This document shows, piece after piece, positions 25,805-33,268 of a stretch of DNA of 64,000 nucleotides. Under the pieces are notes generated by a model. That model made no database searches. It was not told the origin of the DNA and was given only the letters and a program-made list of their open reading frames with translations. The DNA is from SHLQ01 sp964451305. GTDB taxonomy: Bacteria > Actinomycetota > Acidimicrobiia > Acidimicrobiales > SHLQ01. The position numbers and the translations under genes were made by a program. Within the stretch, counting starts at the first letter, position 1; the number at the start of each line of letters is the position of its first letter. The DNA is taken from assembly GCA_964451305.1 (NCBI GenBank), contig CAYVHV010000019.1, positions 1 to 64,000 on the forward strand. The letters are read 5' to 3'.

Positions 25805-27085
25805 TCACCCATATCGGGTCGCGGTTTCTGCGAGAAGGGCTCGGTACTGGTCGACGGTCTTGACCGCGGTGTGCGCCCAGCTCCACTGGTCGATAACCCG
25901 CTGGCGGCCGGCGTGACCGACCCGGTTGCGGAGCTCGGCATCATCGAGCGCTGTTCGGATCATCTGGGCGAGCGCTTCGCTGTCACCTGGGGGCACTTGG
26001 AGGCATGTCTCACCATGGTTGCCGGTGACCTCGGGAAGCGCTCCACCGGTGGTTGCGATGAGCGGCGTCGAGCACGACATGGCCTCGATAGCTGGGAGAG
26101 AGAACCCTTCGTAGAGCGATGGGACGCAGGCAAGTTCGGCTTCGGAGTACAGCTCGACGATTCGTTCGTCGGACACGCCGCTGACGAATTGCACGACATC
26201 TTCGAGACCGAGGTCGCGCAGGGTCTGTTCGGTCTTGGAATCCTCTTTCATCTTTCCAATGATGACGATTTCGACGTGGCGCTCCGAACGGACTTTTGCT
26301 GCCGCCTCCAGCAGATACACAAGTCCCTTCATGGCCACGTCTGCGCTCGCGGTGGTGATGATCCGACCAGGAACTCGGTCAACGCCCGGCACGGGCTTGA
26401 ACAGCTCTGGATCGACGCCTACCGGGACGACGTGGATCTTGTCGATGTCGACCTTGTGATCGGCGCTGATATCGACCTTGGAATTTTCTGACACCGTCAT
26501 GACGCGATCCATGCGCTTTGCCACCTGCGTTTGCATGCGGGTGAAGGCGTACCACCGGCGCTTCCCGATCTGTTCGGTGAGCGTGCGAGCGTGTTCTATC
26601 TCGAGTCGCCGGTCGACGGTGATGGGATGGTGGATCGTGGCGAGGACGGGTAGCAGTTTCTGGAGGCCGAGGAGCCCCCATCCGAGCGTCTGATTGTCAT
26701 GGATGAGATCGAAGTCGCGGTGGCGAGCTCGTAGGTTGTCCCATGCCCTCCACGAGAAGGCCATTGGCTCCGGGAAGTTCCCGAGGTTGAACGACGTGTT
26801 CTCTATCCAGTCCCAGCGGTCTTTCAGCTCGAACATGCGAGGTTTGCGCATCGGGAACTGGTCGTTGAACGTCTCGAGGCTGGGAAGCTTCGTGAGAGGT
26901 ACCCGCTCGTCGAGGTGCGGGTATGGGGGACCGCCCAGCACTTCGACGGTGTGGCCCATGTCGACGAGTGCCTTGGTGAGGTGGCGTGTGTAGACACCCT
27001 GCCCGCCGACGTGCGGCTTGCCCCGATACGACAGGTAGGCAATCCGCAGAGGTCCGTCAGATGCGGATCGATTGTGAACGGTCAT
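25805..27085 (-). CDS. Glycosyltransferase family 4
   Basis: 426 residues, GT-B fold. N-terminal Rossmann half with Y-L-S-Y-R-G-K-P-H-V-G-G-Q-G-V-Y-T-R-H (acceptor-side loop G-G-x-G-x-Y), C-terminal half with V-V-P-V-G-V-D-P-E-L-F, T-A-S-A-D-V-A-M-K-G-L and the nucleotide-sugar EX7E site P-S-L-Y-E-G-F-S-L-P-A-I-E-A-M. Retaining transfer of a nucleotide-activated sugar in the cytoplasm is expected. First gene of the operon; a TAGACT -10-like hexamer lies 9 bases upstream of its ATG. Confidence 0.92.
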   Translation of the reverse strand: MTVHNRSASDGPLRIAYLSYRGKPHVGGQGVYTRHLTKALVDMGHTVEVLGGPPYPHLDERVPLTKLPSLETFNDQFPMRKPRMFELKDRWDWIENTSFNLGNFPEPMAFSWRAWDNLRARHRDFDLIHDNQTLGWGLLGLQKLLPVLATIHHPITVDRRLEIEHARTLTEQIGKRRWYAFTRMQTQVAKRMDRVMTVSENSKVDISADHKVDIDKIHVVPVGVDPELFKPVPGVDRVPGRIITTASADVAMKGLVYLLEAAAKVRSERHVEIVIIGKMKEDSKTEQTLRDLGLEDVVQFVSGVSDERIVELYSEAELACVPSLYEGFSLPAIEAMSCSTPLIATTGGALPEVTGNHGETCLQVPPGDSEALAQMIRTALDDAELRNRVGHAGRQRVIDQWSWAHTAVKTVDQYRALLAETATRYG

Positions 27086-27094
27086 ACGGGTTCG

Positions 27095-27100
27095 AGTCTA
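27095..27100 (-). promoter_or_regulatory. Probable -10 element of the glycosyltransferase operon
   Basis: On the minus strand TAGACT stands 9 bases before the ATG at 27085, close to the leaderless spacing seen elsewhere. Confidence 0.35.
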
Positions 27101-27113
27101 CTGCTGTCTCGCG

Positions 27114-27133
27114 TAGTTACTAGTTGGTAACTA
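27114..27133. promoter_or_regulatory. Inverted repeat between divergent genes, candidate operator
   Basis: TAGTTAC (27114-27120) and GTAACTA (27127-27133) are perfect inverted copies separated by 6 bases, in the 95-bp gap between the glycosyltransferase operon (-) and dtd (+). Position and symmetry suit a dimeric repressor acting on one or both promoters. No regulator gene is adjacent. Confidence 0.4.
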
Positions 27134-27180
27134 TCTACCCAAACAGGTGGCTACAACCCGCTGCCACTACTGTTTCCGCC

Positions 27181-27618
27181 ATGCGAGCGCTCGTCCAACG
27201 ATGTACCGAAGCGTGGGTTACCTCCGATCGTGTCGAGGTGGGTCGAATAGACGCTGGGTTGTGCGTCCTCGTCGGCATGACCCATACCGACGATGCAGCG
27301 ACAGCGACCAAGATGGCGGACAAGCTGTGGAACCTTCGGATCATGGATGACGAAGACGGCGTCATGAACCTGTCGGTGGCGGACACGACCAGGTCGCTGC
27401 TGCTCGTCAGTCAGTTCACGCTGTACGGCGACGCACGAAAGGGACGTCGGCCGACGTGGATCGACGCGGCACGACCCGAGCATGCTGAGCCGCTCTTCAC
27501 CGCTGTGGTCGAAGCGCTTCGTTCGCTCGGTGCCACCGTGGAGACCGGGCGATTCCGAACCGACATGCAGGTCGGCCTGATCAACGACGGTCCTGTGACG
27601 GTCTCGGTCGAGCTTTAG
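27181..27618 (+). CDS. dtd: D-aminoacyl-tRNA deacylase
   Basis: 145 residues from the ATG at 27181, the usual length. Hallmarks: M-R-A-L-V-Q-R-C at the start, S-Q-F-T-L-Y-G-D-A-R-K-G-R-R-P around residue 78 and the Gly-cisPro motif N-D-G-P-V-T-V near the end. It hydrolyses D-amino acids (and glycine mischarged on tRNA-Ala) from tRNA. The 3' end overlaps the convergent lnt homologue by 4 bases. Confidence 0.95.
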   Translation: MRALVQRCTEAWVTSDRVEVGRIDAGLCVLVGMTHTDDAATATKMADKLWNLRIMDDEDGVMNLSVADTTRSLLLVSQFTLYGDARKGRRPTWIDAARPEHAEPLFTAVVEALRSLGATVETGRFRTDMQVGLINDGPVTVSVEL

Positions 27619-29093
27619 ACGTCTGCGTGGTCGTCGCGGCGAGTCCGTGCCGCCACGACGACAAAAGCGAGGAGCGACACGATAAGCATCGGCGGAGCGC
27701 CGAGCCGTGTGGCGAGCGTCAGCCCATCTTTCCGCTCGATCGTGCCGTAGAGAACTCGCTGCTCGCTGATGCTGGTTCGCTCGAGGACGGTTCCGCCGGG
27801 ATCGATAATGCCGCTGAACCCGGTCGGCGCGGCTTGCAGGACCCATCGGCCGGTCTCCTGGGCCCGAAGACGAGACGACGCGATCTGCTGCGACTGCAAG
27901 ATGGTGAGCCAGAAGCTCGAACCATTCGTTGGATTGATCAAGATCTCGCCGCCGTCTCGAATCGCTGCGCGCCCGCGGCTGTCGAAGAAGATCTCCCACG
28001 AGATGCTGATGCCGAGTTGGGCGACCTCAGCGTCGAGCACCGCCGGTCCCGTTCCGGGCAGCGCATCTCGGCCAGGTACTTCGTTCGAGAAGGTCTCGAT
28101 GAGGCCGCGCAACGGCACGAACTCACCGAATGGAACGGTTCGGACTTTGTCGTACCGACTGAGAAATTCACCGTCGGCGGAGATTGCTGTCGAGTAGTTG
28201 ACGTTGTAGTCGGGGAATTCATCGGGTGCGATGTGGAACCAGCCCGGAACGAGGACCGTGCCCTGCTCTCGTGCGATGGCGGCGGTGTCTTCTACGGCTT
28301 CGGTCATGAAGAAGAGGTCGTCGCAGCCACCGAGCGGTGTTCCATCGGGAATGGGGTTGACGACGTTCTCCGGCCACAAAATGAGATCGACGTCGCGGTC
28401 GATGGTGCTCGTCGCCTCTCGATGGCGATCGAACACCGCTTGATTGTCGCAGACACTCGCTCGGGTTCGTTGCGGGCCGCCGCCTTGGACAACGGCGACG
28501 TCGATGGTGTCGATGACAGACCCTGTTGGTGCAACAAACCCGGCGATGACCGCAACAGCGACCGTTCCGAAGACGATGCCCACCATGTCGTAGCGCCGCT
28601 CGATGAGTAAGCGGAGCGCAGAACCGGTGGCGACCGTAACAGCGACGAGCAACAGCGCTCCACCGAGGGGCAGCACCGATGCCAGCGGAGACGCCACTTG
28701 GGTCATTGGCAGGGTCGCGAGTGGCACGCCACCGAACGGCCATGACCAGCGGAACCACTCGAAGAGCACAAAACCAGCAGGCAACAGCACGAGCCTTTTG
28801 TCGCCACCTCCAGCGAGAAGCGAAATCAAGCCGTATCCAGCGCCGAAGATCAGGAACACCGCAACGTACCCACCGGAGGTCAGATCGAACAACCAGAGCT
28901 CACCCATAGCGAGCCAGACAAGGCCCGCCGCCCACCCGGATAAGAACCGTGCCTTCTTCGATTCGTCGCCGGCGAGGTAGTCGAACAGAGCCAATCCAAC
29001 AAAGGTGAGCGGCCACCAACCCCATGGAGGAAGTGAGAAGGCGATCAAAAAACCTGCAACTGCCCCGAGAAGGATCTTGACCGGTAGGTTCAC
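27615..29093 (-). CDS. lnt: Apolipoprotein N-acyltransferase (Lnt) homologue lacking the nucleophilic cysteine
   Basis: About 492 residues from a GTG at 29093; an ATG at 29174 would add 27 residues with no match to the family. The N-terminal half has several membrane helices beginning I-L-L-G-A-V-A-G-F-L-I-A-F-S-L-P-P-W-G-W. The C-terminal half is a nitrilase-type domain. The catalytic Glu (I-L-W-P-E-N) and Lys (Y-D-K-V-R-T-V-P-F-G-E-F) are present, but where Lnt has I-C-Y-E this protein has I-S-W-E: the nucleophile is Ser (TCG codon, 27999-28001). Lnt adds the third acyl chain to lipoproteins in the membrane. Whether this one retains that activity is open. Several lipoprotein genes are in the window. 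Confidence 0.85.
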   Translation of the reverse strand: MNLPVKILLGAVAGFLIAFSLPPWGWWPLTFVGLALFDYLAGDESKKARFLSGWAAGLVWLAMGELWLFDLTSGGYVAVFLIFGAGYGLISLLAGGGDKRLVLLPAGFVLFEWFRWSWPFGGVPLATLPMTQVASPLASVLPLGGALLLVAVTVATGSALRLLIERRYDMVGIVFGTVAVAVIAGFVAPTGSVIDTIDVAVVQGGGPQRTRASVCDNQAVFDRHREATSTIDRDVDLILWPENVVNPIPDGTPLGGCDDLFFMTEAVEDTAAIAREQGTVLVPGWFHIAPDEFPDYNVNYSTAISADGEFLSRYDKVRTVPFGEFVPLRGLIETFSNEVPGRDALPGTGPAVLDAEVAQLGISISWEIFFDSRGRAAIRDGGEILINPTNGSSFWLTILQSQQIASSRLRAQETGRWVLQAAPTGFSGIIDPGGTVLERTSISEQRVLYGTIERKDGLTLATRLGAPPMLIVSLLAFVVVAARTRRDDHADV

Positions 29094-29218
29094 CGGCTCA
29101 TTCTGGCCCAAAAGTACCACTTTTCTGCCTACACCTCGGCGAAGAATGTGCCGAATGAATATGAGATAGGCCATTCACGGCCTCTACTGCGAATTTGAGC
29201 AACGAAGGAAACACCGAA

Positions 29219-30709
29219 ATGAATCGGCGACTCTCCACCATTTCTTTGACCGTGGCACTGGTTGCGACTGCGTGCACCGGTGGGGATGTCAGCGAGCAGG
29301 CGGTCGAAGCCCCGCTGACGACAGAGCCAGTAACCCGAAGCGTGCAAGAGGCATCCCCTGCGACGACGACGATTCCCGTCCCGACAACGACGACTACGAC
29401 GGTTCTCGCACCGAGCACGCTTGCGTTCAGCTCTTCAGCTGACGTTGGGCGCCTCTTCGCTCTCGACCGCGACATCACGGCATCGACCTCAGCCGGCGGG
29501 GATCCCGACGCATCTCCAGTGACTGCTGGAACGGTCGTGCAGGCGTCGAGCTTGCGCAGCCGAAATGACGTGCTGTGGGTTCGCATTGAAAGTACCGTTC
29601 CGGACGGATCCACCCTTGGGTGGGTCCCTGCGGACACGCTCGTTCCAACCGCAGAGTCCATCTTCACCGAGGACTCGAGCTCGGCTCGCCAGTTCCGCCA
29701 AGTTGCTTCAGCGGTGGAGAACGACGCACTCGGTGTCTTCGCAGTACCTGGCAGCGGAACGCCATTGGGCTTTCTCTCCGAGGGTGAGATTGCCATGCAC
29801 GGCGGCGTGTCAGCGTTGACTCCGAGCGGCGACATTTGGCTCGACATTATCGATCCGGGCAACAACGCTCGTCTCGGATGGGTTCCAGCCCGTTCATTTC
29901 GGGGGCTTTCCGGCGGAGCGATTCAGGACAACGACGGCAACCCTGCGGCTCGCTCGCCTATCGCTGGCGTCAACTATGGACAGGCCCTTACCGGTGGCGT
30001 GACAGCGAGTGGTTGTAACGCCGTACAGGTCACCTTTACGAACTCGAGCGCATCAGCTGGCCTCGCGATGGTCTTTGGTACCGACTCGCCGATCGGACGC
30101 GAACTTTCCACCGGCGGGTATACGTGGTCGGGCACGTCGATCTTCGGCCCTGCTGGCTCGGATCTGACGATCACCATTCCGTCGAGTACGACACGCGACT
30201 GGTTCTTTGCACCGCTCGACAACGATGCGCAAGCGTCCTTCTCGTCGGTCAATGACGATGGTCGAGCGGTCGCCGACGATGTTCTACAGATCAGTGTCCC
30301 TGCCGGATCATGTGCGGTCACCGTCACGGCACCGGGCGCGCCGGTACTCGATTCGTACGTGAACGATCTGCCCGAGTCCGAACGTGAGGCAGCCATCGCT
30401 CAGTTCGAAGCTGACCTCGCAGAGTTCGAAGGTCGCCAAGCACCGCTCATTCCTGGTGAAGAGAGCGAAGATGCCGAAGGTGATGCTGCTGGCGACGACG
30501 CCGACGTTGACCCAGAGGCCGAAGCTGGTGCTGAAGGTGATGCACCCACTACCGACACAGCTGTGACCGACCCAGCTGTGGATGCCGCTGCTCAAGATCC
30601 GGCCGCTGCTACCGATCCAGCAGCTCCGGCGGCAGAAGCAACACCACCAGCGGCTAACCCGCCAGCCGATCCAGTCGCTGAGGGAACACAAGCTCCACCA
30701 TCTCCGTAG
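29219..30709 (+). CDS. Secreted lipoprotein with SH3-like repeats and acidic/Pro-Ala-rich tail
   Basis: 496 residues from the ATG at 29219, preceded by GAAGGAA. Lipobox V-A-T-A-C. A Thr-rich linker (T-T-T-I-P-V-P-T-T-T-T-T-T) leads to two SH3b-like segments, each with T-L-G-W-V-P-A-D or R-L-G-W-V-P-A-R (about 120-150 and 205-235), then a beta domain with a cysteine pair (A-S-G-C-N-A-V ... G-S-C-A-V), a helical segment, and a tail rich in Asp/Glu then Ala/Pro/Asp. SH3b domains often bind cell-wall peptides. The function is otherwise unknown. It is divergent from the lnt homologue. Confidence 0.78.
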   Translation: MNRRLSTISLTVALVATACTGGDVSEQAVEAPLTTEPVTRSVQEASPATTTIPVPTTTTTTVLAPSTLAFSSSADVGRLFALDRDITASTSAGGDPDASPVTAGTVVQASSLRSRNDVLWVRIESTVPDGSTLGWVPADTLVPTAESIFTEDSSSARQFRQVASAVENDALGVFAVPGSGTPLGFLSEGEIAMHGGVSALTPSGDIWLDIIDPGNNARLGWVPARSFRGLSGGAIQDNDGNPAARSPIAGVNYGQALTGGVTASGCNAVQVTFTNSSASAGLAMVFGTDSPIGRELSTGGYTWSGTSIFGPAGSDLTITIPSSTTRDWFFAPLDNDAQASFSSVNDDGRAVADDVLQISVPAGSCAVTVTAPGAPVLDSYVNDLPESEREAAIAQFEADLAEFEGRQAPLIPGEESEDAEGDAAGDDADVDPEAEAGAEGDAPTTDTAVTDPAVDAAAQDPAAATDPAAPAAEATPPAANPPADPVAEGTQAPPSP

Positions 30710-30784
30710 CTGAGAAACGCTGACGTCGACTCCGGCCTAACGCCAGCATTGAGGATGGACGCCCCACGACGGGACGACGGGAAA

Positions 30785-31087
30785 TTAGTGGTTACAGCCG
30801 GGTCCGTGTTGGTGTTCGATATCGATGTCGATCTTCTTGCGAAGCGCGCCACGAGCGTGGAGCTGCACGTTGTTCGCGTATCCGATCAGTTTCGGGGAGA
30901 CGTGAATCTTCATTCCGTCTTGGCGGATCACCCGGTATGGAGCGAGGTTCTTTCCTTTGAGATGCATGTCGACCGACACGTCATATTTGGTGCGTCCTCA
31001 ACCAATGGGAGGGACGAAGTCGATTGCGACGACCCCGCCCTTCTTCTTGATCAGCGCGGCGGCGTCTTCGGTAACGAAGAGTTCCAT
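30785..31087 (-). CDS. Candidate selenoprotein with in-frame TGA, HesB/IscA-like or CC/Se-motif type
   Basis: One continuous frame of 101 codons, ATG at 31087 to TAA at 30785, interrupted only by TGA as codon 30 (30998-31000). CAAGGGG ten bases before the ATG is a good ribosome binding site. Upstream of the TGA the protein reads V-T-E-D-A-A-A-L-I-K-K-K-G-G-V-V with P-P-I-G directly before the TGA; downstream it continues G-R-T-K-Y-D-V-S-V-D to a His/Cys end (E-H-Q-H-G-P-G-C-N-H). The V-T-E-x-A and K-G-G-V-V pattern with a G-(Cys/Sec) position resembles HesB-like or 'CC/Se motif' (seleno)proteins as I recall them. Third-position G/C preference holds on both sides of the TGA. A SECIS-like hairpin follows it. 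The cyclase-domain gene ends 35 bases upstream on the same strand, so both may form an operon. Alternatives: a nonsense mutation or sequencing error. No sel genes are in the window. Confidence 0.72.
30962..30984 (-). promoter_or_regulatory. Candidate bacterial SECIS hairpin
   Basis: On the minus strand, 13 bases after the TGA (30998-31000), the RNA can fold as AUG / bulged A / CGUGUC / loop GGUC / GACAUG / CAU: nine base pairs (one G-U) with one bulge. The loop (30971-30974) is 23 bases from the UGA and starts with two Gs, within the accepted bacterial SECIS rules (loop 16-37 bases away, a G in the first two loop bases). The E. coli fdhF SECIS apical loop also contains GGUC. Confidence 0.65.
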
Positions 31088-31122
31088 GATTTCGTAACCC
31101 CTTGAGTGTGTGCGTACTTCCC

Positions 31123-31806
31123 TTATCGGCCAGAAGCTTCTGATGTTTGGGTGACGGGGACCAAACGATAAACATCGCCGATCAGCCCAACACCCTTGAT
31201 CGAGACGGATACGGCGCGATCGGCTTCGACCCAGTCCGGAAGGTCTTCGAGTTCACAGGCGCCGAGAATCTCATCGGGATTCGCTGCGGCACAGAGTTTG
31301 GCCGCCAGGTTCACCGGCTCGCCGATGTAGTCGTCGCCTTCGAAGAGCAGTGCGATTCCGCTCGCGATGCCCACACGCACCTGGAGTGCGGTTGGCGCAA
31401 AGTGGTGGATGAGGTGTGCGCCAAAGGCGATGGCAGCTTGAGGGTCGACGCCGACGATCATGACGCCGTCACCGAGCCATTTCGCCACTCTGACGCCTCG
31501 TTTTGCGGCCACGTTGCGGGCGATTCGCCGGAACTCGCCGAGGAGCTTCACCGCCTCGTGCGGTCCGTTCTCCCGGGTGTACTGCGTGAACCCCGAGAGG
31601 TCGGCAAAGACGAAGGTGCGATCGATGTTTAGGTGGGTGTCACCGTCGGGAAGCTCGTCGGGAGATTCGAGCCCGGAGCCCTGGCGTGCCTGAAACCAGT
31701 CAAGGGCGGGTCCCGCATCGTCCGATCCGCGTTCGATCGGGTCGTCAGTGATGTGGGGTGTCTCATCGTTTGCGCGATGAACCGCTTCCGATTGATCCAA
31801 TTGCAT
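31123..31806 (-). CDS. Adenylate/guanylate cyclase (class III) domain protein
   Basis: 227 residues from the ATG at 31806; the ATG at 31848 is an alternative. The catalytic domain starts near residue 60 with V-F-A-D-L-S-G-F-T-Q-Y (first metal Asp), then A-K-W-L-G-D-G-V-M-I-V (Lys typical of adenine selection, second metal Asp) and G-E-P-V-N-L-A-A-K-L. The transition-state Asn is present, but the Arg three residues further is Lys, which may lower activity. It is a soluble single-domain cyclase homologue without sensor domain. The candidate selenoprotein gene follows 35 bases downstream. Confidence 0.82.
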   Translation of the reverse strand: MQLDQSEAVHRANDETPHITDDPIERGSDDAGPALDWFQARQGSGLESPDELPDGDTHLNIDRTFVFADLSGFTQYTRENGPHEAVKLLGEFRRIARNVAAKRGVRVAKWLGDGVMIVGVDPQAAIAFGAHLIHHFAPTALQVRVGIASGIALLFEGDDYIGEPVNLAAKLCAAANPDEILGACELEDLPDWVEADRAVSVSIKGVGLIGDVYRLVPVTQTSEASGR

Positions 31807-31882
31807 AATTTCGCAGTGAATCACAAACTTTGCGCAAATACTCAGCAATCACTCAAAACGTTGAAGATCGCCACTCGGAGAT

Positions 31883-33268
31883 TTACGCGTTGATTGCAGC
31901 CTGTGCTGAGTTGCGGCCCGCAGCGACGCAGGCGGGGAGCCCAAGTCCATCGCGCCATGCTCCGGTCAAATGCAGGCCTGGCAGATCGTCGAGTAGTTGA
32001 TCCAGTGCGTCGATTCGGTCGCGATGGCCCACGTCGTATTGGGGGAGTGCCCGAACCCAACGGGTCACGGCGGAGTTCGTTGCGTTGACCTCGGTGCCGA
32101 AGATCTCGGAGAGGTCGTGTTCGATAGCCGTGACGAGTTCGTCGTTCGAGAGTTCCATCCAGCGTTCGTCGGTTCGTCGTCCGACCGAAACTCTCAGTAC
32201 CTGACGTCCGCCGATGGCCAGCGTTGGCCACTTGTGCGAAGCGAACGAGATCGCGGTGATGTGATGGCCGAGCGTGCGAGGAATGAGGACCCCGCTGATC
32301 TCCGTACCGAGGTCGATCGTTTCTGGAGCCAGGGTGATCACGGCGAGAGCGACCGAGCTGTAGTCGATGGACGAGAGCAGGTCCGAGACCTCGGGTGCAA
32401 TCTCTGCGAGCAGTCCTGCCACCCCAAATGCCGGGATGGTGCTTATGACGTGGTCGACGTCGGTGCCATCGACGGTCCAGCCGTCATCGGTGCGAGACAC
32501 GTCCGCGTGTGTGTTGGTGCGTAGTTCGCATCGTCCGCTGGCGATCAACCGCTCGGTGAGACGTTCGATGAGACGGCCAAGACCTCCCTCGATGCTGTGG
32601 AACACCGGTGCTGGTTCGGTACGACCGACGGCTCGAGCTGCAGCCTCTTCGATTGTGGAGGCGGCCGCGTCGAGAAGGCGTCCACCACGTTTGCGGAGCG
32701 CGTCCAACTGCGGCACGCCGGAGATGACGCTCAGTCGGTCGGTGTCGCCGGCGTTGATTCCTCCGAGAAGGGGATCGACGAGGAACTCGAGGACCTCGTC
32801 ACCGAGTTGGCGGCGGACGAGCGATCCGACCGACTCGTCTGTATCCGTTGGCGGCGAGTCGGCTACACCTTCGGCGGCGATTCGTGCCCCAGCCGGCGAG
32901 ATCAAGCCGGTCGCTGTCAGGTCAGCGGTCGCCGGGACGCCGAGGACGTTCGGCGGCAGCGGGTGAGTTACCCCGTCGCGGTAGATGCGAGCCGATCGGG
33001 CGACCGGGCTGGTGAGAGACTCGGTCAACCCCAGCTCGGTGGCGAGCTCGGTGACCTCTGGTCGACGCGCAAGAAATGCATCGGGGCCGGTGGGGACGAT
33101 CGTGCCGTCCAGCGATGTCTCCGCAATCTTGCCCCCGAGAGACGCACTCGCTTCAAAGACGACCACTCGACGTCCCTGAGTCACGAGTTCGAACGCCGCA
33201 CTCAGCCCGGTGAGACCTCCACCGATGACCGCGATCGGCCGCTCGCCCAACGGTGGAGCTTCAGGCAC
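31883..33268 (-). CDS. hemY: Protoporphyrinogen / coproporphyrinogen III oxidase (HemY/CgoX type)
   Basis: 461 residues. FAD-binding N-terminus A-V-I-G-G-G-L-T-G-L-S-A-A-F-E-L with E-A-S at the end of the second strand. Other hallmarks: L-G-G-K-I-A-E-T, G-P-D-A-F-L-A-R-R-P, D-P-L-L-G-G-I-N-A-G-D and the C-terminal FAD motif L-T-G-A-W-R-D-G-L-G-L-P-A-C-V-A-A-G. In actinobacteria this flavoenzyme usually oxidises coproporphyrinogen III. It overlaps hemE by 8 bases, a tight two-gene heme operon. Confidence 0.93.
   Translation of the reverse strand: MPEAPPLGERPIAVIGGGLTGLSAAFELVTQGRRVVVFEASASLGGKIAETSLDGTIVPTGPDAFLARRPEVTELATELGLTESLTSPVARSARIYRDGVTHPLPPNVLGVPATADLTATGLISPAGARIAAEGVADSPPTDTDESVGSLVRRQLGDEVLEFLVDPLLGGINAGDTDRLSVISGVPQLDALRKRGGRLLDAAASTIEEAAARAVGRTEPAPVFHSIEGGLGRLIERLTERLIASGRCELRTNTHADVSRTDDGWTVDGTDVDHVISTIPAFGVAGLLAEIAPEVSDLLSSIDYSSVALAVITLAPETIDLGTEISGVLIPRTLGHHITAISFASHKWPTLAIGGRQVLRVSVGRRTDERWMELSNDELVTAIEHDLSEIFGTEVNATNSAVTRWVRALPQYDVGHRDRIDALDQLLDDLPGLHLTGAWRDGLGLPACVAAGRNSAQAAINA

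Noticed and set aside
30785..30979. Reading 30785-30979 (-) as a complete 64-residue gene
   Set aside because: It lacks its own ribosome binding site, and the same frame continues upstream through the TGA to a well-placed ATG with family-like N-terminal sequence.
30749..31105. Open frame of 118 codons on the plus strand across the candidate selenoprotein gene
   Set aside because: It is in the mirror register of the minus-strand gene, has no ribosome binding site, its peptide resembles no family I know, and codon bias favours the minus strand.
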